A stretch of DNA of 10,416 nt from JAFGKM01 sp964403465. Its GTDB lineage: Bacteria > Ratteibacteria > UBA8468 > B48-G9 > JAFGKM01. Location of the stretch: positions 1 through 10,416 of the forward strand of contig CAYOFY010000057.1 of NCBI GenBank assembly GCA_964403465.1, written 5' to 3'. Each line of letters begins with the position of its first letter. Within the stretch, counting starts at the first letter, position 1. A model generated the notes under the pieces. The model was not told where the DNA came from. It saw only the letters and a program-made list of their open reading frames with translations, and searched no databases. Below, piece by piece: positions 1 through 5,154 of the stretch. The translations under genes and the position numbers were made by a program.

Positions 1-13
1 ATGACAGAAAACG

Positions 14-1855
14 TCAGATATGGTCGGGGTTGCTTTCCAAAGAAGCGCCCGCGGAGTACGCTGCCCTCTTCAACTCTTCCCTGTCAAAATCGCCGCTCAT
101 CTTCAACAGGTATTTCCACACGTTCTTGCTTTTTTTCACGGGAGGGAACGCTGGCCCGGCATAGATTATCTCGTACTGTTTCCCGTTAAGGTATTTCTCA
201 ATCGTTTCCTTCCGGGATTCAAGAACGTTTTTCCTGGCCGCTTTTATCTCCAGTTTCAGTATCTCGGAAAAAGGGGGATAGCCGAGGTTCTTCCTTATGA
301 CAAGTTCCTTCTTGTGGAAAATCCCCGGATCATTTTCCCGGAGCGCTTCATATACCTCAAGATGAGGGCTTCTCGTCTGAATAATAATCCTGCATTCCTT
401 GTTGTTAATACATCCCCTTATCTCGTTCAGCATGACAAAGAACTTTTCCTCGCTCCTGTAGTCCGGTATGTTAAGAAAGGTCTCGCCGCTTACGATAACC
501 ACGAGTGAGAAGTCATATGCGCTGAACATTCTTCTAACTATTGACGTGCCGACAACAATATCAAATTCTTCGCTCATATCTCCGGCGCCGGCTGTGAATT
601 TCACCGTTTTGAACTCGGGGTACTGTTCCTTCAAAGCCTTGAATATCTTTTCAATACCGTACAACCTTACCCCGACCTTCCTGCCTCCGCAGGAAATGCA
701 CCGGTTGCCGAAAGGCACCGCCGTATTGCAGAAGCGGCACAGCAGGTTTTTCCCGTCTTCCGAGAGGACCATGGCCGACTCGCAGGTGGCGCATGGAAAT
801 ACGCTCCCGCATTGCTCACACTTCAGGATCTTTGAACTGCCCTTCCTGTTATGGATAACGGCAACCTTCCCTCCTTTGAGCATGGACTCTTCGATTAGGG
901 AGACCGTCTCCGCGGCGAAGAAAGGCATGTCCCTGTCAACGGTTCTCCTGCCTGTGAAGATGGTATAAACCTCCGGCAGCCCGTCCATGCCTGAAGATTC
1001 CAGTATCGCGTCTCCTTTTTCCGTCTCAAGGTACTCACTGACAGAAAGACACCCCTCCACTATCGTAAGAGGTATGTCCATCCCCGCACTCCTGAATTCA
1101 GCCACCTCAACGGCATTATATCCGGGAGTCTGCTGTTCGCGGTAAGACGAATCATTGCCGCTGTCAATTATTATGGCTTCCATGTCCGATGAGGGTAAAA
1201 AAACCGCTATGCGTGTCCCGACTATAATAAGATTCTCCGTGTTCAATATTTTGAACCATGTCGCGATCTTCTCGCTATTTTTTAACCCCGAGTGGAACAA
1301 AACCGTTCTTTCTCCGTACATGCATGATAATTTCCTGTAATAACTATCCGCAGCCGCAACCTCGGGGAAAAGGCACAGAACAGAGCCGCTTTTTATCCCG
1401 GAGATGATTCTGCCATATATCTCAGCCCGTCCGCTTTCTCCCGGAGACAGCACATATTTTTTCCTGAATGCTCCGGGTTTGCGCGAAATGTTGCTCCTCT
1501 GAGGCATACCGCCCTGACATTCCGGCGGGATTCCGTATCTCGCGGGAAGGCTTCTTACCATTGTGAAAACCGCCTGCCCCAGAGAGGAGAAGTATCTTCT
1601 GGCAAGAAAACCAGCTGTCAGGAAAAGTTCTTCCGTGATAATCGGGAACGCGTCGCAGACCGCAAGTATCTCCTTGTATTCCTTCCTTTCTCCGGCCCCC
1701 TCTTCCTTTACGGAAAGAACAACCCCGGCTCTTCTGTGCTTTCCGAATGGGACGTCCACCCTTACACCCGGGCAAATCTGCGGCAGGAATTTCCCGGGCA
1801 GGTAATCAAAGGTCCTGTCAAGAGGAATGTCAAAAACGACCTCAACCGTTTTCAT
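14..1855 (-). CDS. priA: PriA-like primosomal protein N', probable pseudo-helicase
   Basis: This is a homologue of the replication-restart protein PriA, which binds stalled forks and helps reload the replicative helicase. The N-terminal 3'-end-binding domain (about residues 1-105) is recognisable. So are VGTRIAVFLP (212-221), NRKG (336-339), eight zinc cysteines (346, 349, 355, 358, 373, 376, 386, 389), IPDYRSEEK (463-471) and the C-terminal domain with NLGYPPF (523-529). The ATPase motifs are broken. Walker A (normally GVTGSGKTE) reads SPGESGRAE near 137-145, DEEH reads DSGN (231-234), and the GRAGR arginine motif reads IRGCINN (479-485). At 613 residues it is shorter than typical PriA (about 730). 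Actinobacterial and Deinococcus PriA are known to lack helicase motifs, so a structural role without unwinding is likely. It is the last recognised gene of the operon. Its ATG overlaps the upstream methyltransferase gene by 14 bp and has only a weak AGG before it, so translational coupling is likely. Confidence 0.9.
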   Translation of the reverse strand: MKTVEVVFDIPLDRTFDYLPGKFLPQICPGVRVDVPFGKHRRAGVVLSVKEEGAGERKEYKEILAVCDAFPIITEELFLTAGFLARRYFSSLGQAVFTMVRSLPARYGIPPECQGGMPQRSNISRKPGAFRKKYVLSPGESGRAEIYGRIISGIKSGSVLCLFPEVAAADSYYRKLSCMYGERTVLFHSGLKNSEKIATWFKILNTENLIIVGTRIAVFLPSSDMEAIIIDSGNDSSYREQQTPGYNAVEVAEFRSAGMDIPLTIVEGCLSVSEYLETEKGDAILESSGMDGLPEVYTIFTGRRTVDRDMPFFAAETVSLIEESMLKGGKVAVIHNRKGSSKILKCEQCGSVFPCATCESAMVLSEDGKNLLCRFCNTAVPFGNRCISCGGRKVGVRLYGIEKIFKALKEQYPEFKTVKFTAGAGDMSEEFDIVVGTSIVRRMFSAYDFSLVVIVSGETFLNIPDYRSEEKFFVMLNEIRGCINNKECRIIIQTRSPHLEVYEALRENDPGIFHKKELVIRKNLGYPPFSEILKLEIKAARKNVLESRKETIEKYLNGKQYEIIYAGPAFPPVKKSKNVWKYLLKMSGDFDREELKRAAYSAGASLESNPDHI

Positions 1856-2720
1856 TTAACCTGTTTCTCAGCAGTGCGATATGCCCCGGAGTCGTTCCGC
1901 AGCATCCGCCTATGAATTTAACCCCGTCTCTGACCATCTCCGCACAATTGTCAGCAAACTCTTCCGGGGATTCGGGATATACTGTTTTGCCTCCCCTGAC
2001 CTCAGGCATACCGGCATTGGGTTTTATCCAGAGCGGGATGCCGGTCAATCCCCTGATACTCCGTACGACATTTATCATGTCCCTGCTTCCAAGTCCGCAG
2101 TTAACACCCAGGACATCAACCTTTTCATCAGAAGCGAAACTCACTATATCCTCAATGCCCTGCCCCATCAATGTCCGGTATCCTGCGCCGGCATTCAGCG
2201 TAATGCAGGGCAGGATAGAAACGCCCGTTTCCCCTGCAGACCGCACGGCAATCCTCAACTCTTCAATGTCCTGAAACGTCTCCAGAATCACGAAATCCGC
2301 GCCGCTCTCTTTCAATATCAATGCCTGCTCATGGAACACCTTTTCCGCCTGTTTCACGGCGAGATTTCCGTACGGTTCAAGCAGTTCTCCTGTCGGTCCA
2401 ATATCGCCTGCGATACAGGTCCCTTGATACCTGTCCCGGACTCCTGCGGCTATCTTCACCGCTTCCTTGTTTATCTCAGACACCTTCCACGCAATACCCT
2501 TTTTCGAAAGCCGCAATGTATTGGCACCGAAAGTATCGGTCAGGATAATCCGCGCACCGGCTTTGATGTATTCCGTGTGCACGCGTTCCACGAGTGCCGG
2601 CGCTTCAATAACGGCCAGTTCCGGGGTGATACCTGCGTATCCGAGCCAGGTTATGTATGTCCCCATACTTCCGTCAACGACAACTGCACCGCTCTCTTTT
2701 ATCAGATTCTTGAAATCCAT
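1842..2720 (-). CDS. Homocysteine S-methyltransferase (MetH Hcy-domain type, stand-alone)
   Basis: This is a TIM-barrel enzyme that transfers a methyl group to homocysteine to make methionine, in the cytoplasm. From the ATG at 2720 it has 292 residues, the usual size of a single homocysteine-binding domain. Motifs seen are DGSMGT (16-21), TDTFGAN (61-67), GDIGPTGE (105-112), VNCG (206-209) and GGCCGTTP (271-278). Cys208, Cys273 and Cys274 would be the zinc ligands. No pterin, cobalamin or activation domain follows. It may use a small-molecule methyl donor or work with separate MetH-type partners. A longer reading from TTG at 2759 is possible. The ATG at 2720 is preferred because GAGGAG lies just upstream (2724-2729) and the family N-terminus starts there. 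It begins 8 bp after the deacetylase stop and overlaps priA, so it sits inside the operon. Confidence 0.88.
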   Translation of the reverse strand: MDFKNLIKESGAVVVDGSMGTYITWLGYAGITPELAVIEAPALVERVHTEYIKAGARIILTDTFGANTLRLSKKGIAWKVSEINKEAVKIAAGVRDRYQGTCIAGDIGPTGELLEPYGNLAVKQAEKVFHEQALILKESGADFVILETFQDIEELRIAVRSAGETGVSILPCITLNAGAGYRTLMGQGIEDIVSFASDEKVDVLGVNCGLGSRDMINVVRSIRGLTGIPLWIKPNAGMPEVRGGKTVYPESPEEFADNCAEMVRDGVKFIGGCCGTTPGHIALLRNRLNENG

Positions 2721-2723
2721 TTT

Positions 2724-2729
2724 CTCCTC
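2724..2729 (-). promoter_or_regulatory. Ribosome binding site deciding the methyltransferase start
   Basis: The minus strand reads GAGGAG, then AAA, then ATG at 2720. The spacer is short, but the match is strong and the TTG alternative at 2759 has no comparable sequence upstream. The site overlaps the last base of the deacetylase stop codon, fitting coupled translation. Confidence 0.6.
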
Positions 2730-3595
2730 TATCTGCCTGACAATCCGTTCAGGAAGCAAAAACAGGTATTGCCCAGGGTTTTTACATTATATCCGCCTTC
2801 CAGCAGGACAAAAATTTTCCCGGTTATTCTTGAAACCGCTCTGCCCATGCGGTAGAAATGCGTATCCTCAAGCATGAGATTCAGCAGCGGGTCGTCCCTG
2901 TGGCCGTCAAATCCGGCGGAGATGCCCAGCACATCCGGCGAAAAATTTTTTATGACCCCCAGCGCCTCGACAAATTTATCCATGTATTTTCTGGAATCCA
3001 CGCCAGGCAAAACAGGGAAATTATGACAGTTCCCAAAAGAAACGCCCCCTGTTCCGGGAAAGGCCGGGTATTGATGCAGCGATACGTATATGACGCTATC
3101 TTCGCCTTTCAAAATCTCCTCGGTGCCGTTGCCGTGGTGCCCGTCTATGTCCAGAACCGCAACCCTGAGCCCGGTTTCAAGCAAGATTTTTTTCACCGCT
3201 ACGGCCATATTGTTGAAATAGCAGAATCCCCCCAGTCCGTTCCTGCCTGCATGGTGTCCGGGCGGCCTGGCAAGAGAGAAAGATTTTTCGCCGCCGAGGG
3301 CAATGCGAGCCGCATCAACGGCCGCCCCGCAGGATAGCAGAGCGTAGGAATATATTTCGGCTATATTTGGAGTGTCGGGGTCAAAAAAATCGTTCTCTTT
3401 AACCTTCCTTACAAGTTCTTCCGTGTGTGCAAGCAGTAATTCTTTTTCCCCGCAGGCGGCAGGCGTGATGAACTCAAAAGAGTCTTTCCTTTTTCTCAAT
3501 AAAGATTCTATCGCCTTCAGCCTTTCGGGTGATTCGGGATGCCCTTTTTCTTCGTATTCAAGAAGTTTTTCAGAATATACCACCTTAACAGGCAT
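2729..3595 (-). CDS. Histone deacetylase / AcuC / acetylpolyamine amidohydrolase family zinc hydrolase
   Basis: This is an arginase/deacetylase-fold enzyme that removes acyl groups from acyl-lysine or acylated amines. The 288 residues carry nearly every family signature: HPESPER (19-25), RPPGHHA (110-116), GFCYFNN (123-129), DIDGHHGNGTE (149-159), SAGFDGHRDDPL (226-237) and EGGYN (266-270). By analogy with HDAC8, Asp151, His153 and Asp230 should bind zinc, His114/His115 are the catalytic pair and Tyr269 stabilises the transition state. It therefore looks catalytically intact. There is no signal peptide or membrane segment, so it is cytoplasmic. The substrate (protein lysine, acetyl-CoA synthetase, polyamine) cannot be read from sequence. 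The ATG overlaps the kinase gene by 11 bp and lacks a clear Shine-Dalgarno, implying coupled translation. Pairing with a protein kinase suggests a post-translational control role, which is inference. Confidence 0.92.
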   Translation of the reverse strand: MPVKVVYSEKLLEYEEKGHPESPERLKAIESLLRKRKDSFEFITPAACGEKELLLAHTEELVRKVKENDFFDPDTPNIAEIYSYALLSCGAAVDAARIALGGEKSFSLARPPGHHAGRNGLGGFCYFNNMAVAVKKILLETGLRVAVLDIDGHHGNGTEEILKGEDSVIYVSLHQYPAFPGTGGVSFGNCHNFPVLPGVDSRKYMDKFVEALGVIKNFSPDVLGISAGFDGHRDDPLLNLMLEDTHFYRMGRAVSRITGKIFVLLEGGYNVKTLGNTCFCFLNGLSGR

Positions 3596-4349
3596 TTTGT
3601 TTTTTTATGTCAAGGAAGTACAAGAGTTCCCTCATGTCATAGAATCTTTCTTCCGGTGTGGGTTTCACGGCTGTTTCAAAGACGTATTTCACGTTGTCCG
3701 GCATTGCAATGCCCAGTTCAGAGTATATTTTTTCAATCGTCTTCCCGAAAGAATAGATATCGGATTTCACATCCGCAGGCATACCGTTCAATCGCTCAGG
3801 CGCTATGTAACCTTCCGTACCGCCGGCGCCGTTGTCTTTCTGCAGGAAACCCGTTTTCCTGGCCAGTCCGAAGTCGGTAATCTTGATCCTGTCAAGCAGA
3901 TAGGAAACAAGAATATTGGCCGGACTTACATCCTTGTGAACTATGCCGTTGCGGTGTATATACTCCAGCCCCCTGCCCGCCTTTTCTATTATCTCCAGAA
4001 CTTTCTGCTGGTCAAAGAGTTCAGGTTTCGTCCTGATTGCCCTGAGTAAATCCGTGTCAAGGAATTCCATCAGCCCGAAGTAATTCCAATCCTGTCTCCT
4101 GACGGCATAAACCTTCACTATATTTGGATGCCGGAGGGGAATTGACATCTTCACCTCTTTCACGAATCTTCTTATCTGCGCCCTGTCCAGTCTTCTCGGA
4201 TGAAGAACCTTGACCGCTATGAAGGTATCGTATTTCGGCACCGGGTCAATGCTTCTTGCCCTGTAAACCGTTGAGAATCCCCCGGAACCAACCATCTCTT
4301 CAAGAATATAGCCATCTATTATATATCCCTGCCTCACCTTGATTTCCAT
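3585..4349 (-). CDS. Soluble Hanks-type Ser/Thr protein kinase
   Basis: This is a minimal eukaryotic-like protein kinase of 254 residues, made of the catalytic domain alone. Landmarks are the glycine loop GSGGFSTVY (21-29), ATP lysine 47 in AVKV, a probable helix-C Glu65, the catalytic loop HKDVSPAN (138-145), DFG (159-161), APE (184-186) and DIYSFG (197-202). The catalytic loop departs from HRDLKPEN: Arg is Lys and the usual catalytic-loop Lys is Ser. A Ser there also occurs in myxobacterial HRDVSPHN kinases, and Asp140 and Asn145 are kept, so activity is plausible. No transmembrane, PASTA, FHA or other sensor domain is present, so it is probably cytoplasmic. It is the first gene of the operon and diverges from the PilZ gene. 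A GGGAG Shine-Dalgarno lies just upstream of the ATG, and a TATAAT box lies farther upstream. Confidence 0.92.
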   Translation of the reverse strand: MEIKVRQGYIIDGYILEEMVGSGGFSTVYRARSIDPVPKYDTFIAVKVLHPRRLDRAQIRRFVKEVKMSIPLRHPNIVKVYAVRRQDWNYFGLMEFLDTDLLRAIRTKPELFDQQKVLEIIEKAGRGLEYIHRNGIVHKDVSPANILVSYLLDRIKITDFGLARKTGFLQKDNGAGGTEGYIAPERLNGMPADVKSDIYSFGKTIEKIYSELGIAMPDNVKYVFETAVKPTPEERFYDMRELLYFLDIKKQNAC

Positions 4350-4379
4350 ATCTCCCTTTCCTAAAGAAAAAGACTGGGT

Positions 4380-4385
4380 ATTATA
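4380..4385 (-). promoter_or_regulatory. -10 box of the kinase-deacetylase-methyltransferase-priA operon
   Basis: The minus strand has a perfect TATAAT here, 30 bp before the kinase ATG. This predicts a start near 4373 and a leader of about 24 nt containing AAAGGGAG. The -35 is weak (TGGAAT at 16-bp spacing), and the spacer is a T4A8 run. The promoter may depend on an activator or on the A-tract. Confidence 0.55.
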
Positions 4386-4420
4386 TCATATTTTTTTTAA
4401 AATTCCATTTTTCTTATCTC

Positions 4421-4448
4421 TTGATTTTTTTGCATCAAAGGGTATAAT
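4421..4448 (+). promoter_or_regulatory. Sigma-70-type promoter of the PilZ gene, possibly leaderless
   Basis: TTGATT (4421-4426) and a perfect TATAAT (4443-4448) are separated by 16 bp. The expected transcription start, 6-8 bp after the -10, is about 4454-4456, and the GTG start codon of the next gene is at 4455. A small inverted repeat, TTGAT (4421-4425) and ATCAA (4434-4438), overlaps the -35 and spacer and could be an operator. Confidence 0.6.
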
Positions 4449-4454
4449 ATTGCC

Positions 4455-5066
4455 GTGGAAATACAGGTAACGGATGTAAAAAACGCCGTTCTTCTTGTAG
4501 ATAACCTTTCCATTGAAGGTAAGATTTTAAACATTGACAAAAATGGCGGGAAGATAATCTTTGAATTGAAACCCGGCTCTCCTTTTTCAACGGCGGAGAT
4601 GGGGAAGAAAGGCGAGGTGCTCTTTGAATATACAGGACACAAATACTTCATCTCCGGGAAAACATTCTTTCAGCCGCCTTCCAGGGTTCTGATAACGCCC
4701 GATACCGATGCAGAGATAGAAAAGCGCTCTGAAAAACGGATTGAAACTCCATCCATTCCCGGAACCATATCCTACACATCCGGGGTTTTCCACAAGAAAC
4801 ACGTTATCAAGTGCACCGTCATTAATCTGTGCATGAAGGGAGCCAGGGTTGAGACTCTTGAACCGCTGGGCAAGGATATCGCCTACGATATATCCATAGC
4901 CCTTCCCTATCACCATGCAACCATAGACTTTTATGCTCCCTTACTTGTGAAGAATTGCCGGCACTACCGGAACATTTTCAACCACGGTGTCTCGTTCCCA
5001 TCCCTGGACGACGAGTCGGTAAGGAATCTGAAAAAATACCTGTACGGCGATAGGAGAGCGTTCTGA
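4455..5066 (+). CDS. PilZ-domain protein (YcgR-like two-domain layout)
   Basis: This 203-residue cytoplasmic protein probably senses cyclic di-GMP. The N-terminal 90 residues form a beta-rich segment resembling the PilZN/YcgR N-domain. The C-terminal half (about 91-198) looks like PilZ: RSEKR (91-95) matches RxxxR, and NLCMKG (124-129) matches (D/N)xSxxG except that Cys126 replaces Ser. The end, roughly YRNIFNHGVSFPSLDD, fits the usual last strand followed by a helix. Both ligand arginines are present, so binding is plausible but unproven given the Cys. The GTG start is the only reasonable early in-frame start. A TATAAT box ends 6 bp before it, so the message may be leaderless. A weak AAAGGG lies 12 bp upstream instead of a proper Shine-Dalgarno. 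It is a single gene, divergent from the kinase operon and convergent with the glycosidase gene. Confidence 0.78.
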   Translation: MEIQVTDVKNAVLLVDNLSIEGKILNIDKNGGKIIFELKPGSPFSTAEMGKKGEVLFEYTGHKYFISGKTFFQPPSRVLITPDTDAEIEKRSEKRIETPSIPGTISYTSGVFHKKHVIKCTVINLCMKGARVETLEPLGKDIAYDISIALPYHHATIDFYAPLLVKNCRHYRNIFNHGVSFPSLDDESVRNLKKYLYGDRRAF

Positions 5067-5076
5067 AAAACGATGA

Positions 5077-5145
5077 ATCAAGACCCCTTACCGTCAGAAT
5101 GCCAATGCAGATGCCAGGGCGGGAACTCTTGCAACAGGTCTTGAT
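5077..5145. repeat. Inverted repeat between convergent genes, possible terminator
   Basis: The perfect 9-bp arms ATCAAGACC (5077-5085) and GGTCTTGAT (5137-5145) enclose 51 bp. Read on the minus strand, the second arm is followed six bases later by five T (5066-5070), resembling a long-loop terminator for the glycosidase transcript. The loop is much longer than in normal intrinsic terminators, so the assignment is weak. It lies in the 88-bp gap between two convergent genes, where a terminator is expected. Confidence 0.35.
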
Positions 5146-5154
5146 ACCCGGGAA

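Noticed and set aside
20..968. Plus-strand open frames of 162 and 166 residues opposite priA
   Set aside because: They are shadows of the priA coding strand. The minus-strand reading has zinc-finger and PriA C-terminal motifs.
14..1855. priA as a decaying pseudogene
   Set aside because: The frame is uninterrupted over 613 codons, with all eight zinc cysteines and the C-terminal domain retained. Only ATPase motifs are altered, which points to functional change rather than decay.
2721..2759. Thirteen-residue N-terminal extension of the methyltransferase from TTG
   Set aside because: There is no Shine-Dalgarno before the TTG, it overlaps the deacetylase C-terminus, and a strong GAGGAG precedes the ATG at 2720.
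1881..2855. 324-residue open frame on the plus strand
   Set aside because: It is opposite the methyltransferase and deacetylase genes, which carry full family motifs. Its translation shows no recognisable domain, is rich in Cys/Arg/Pro, and has no ribosome site.
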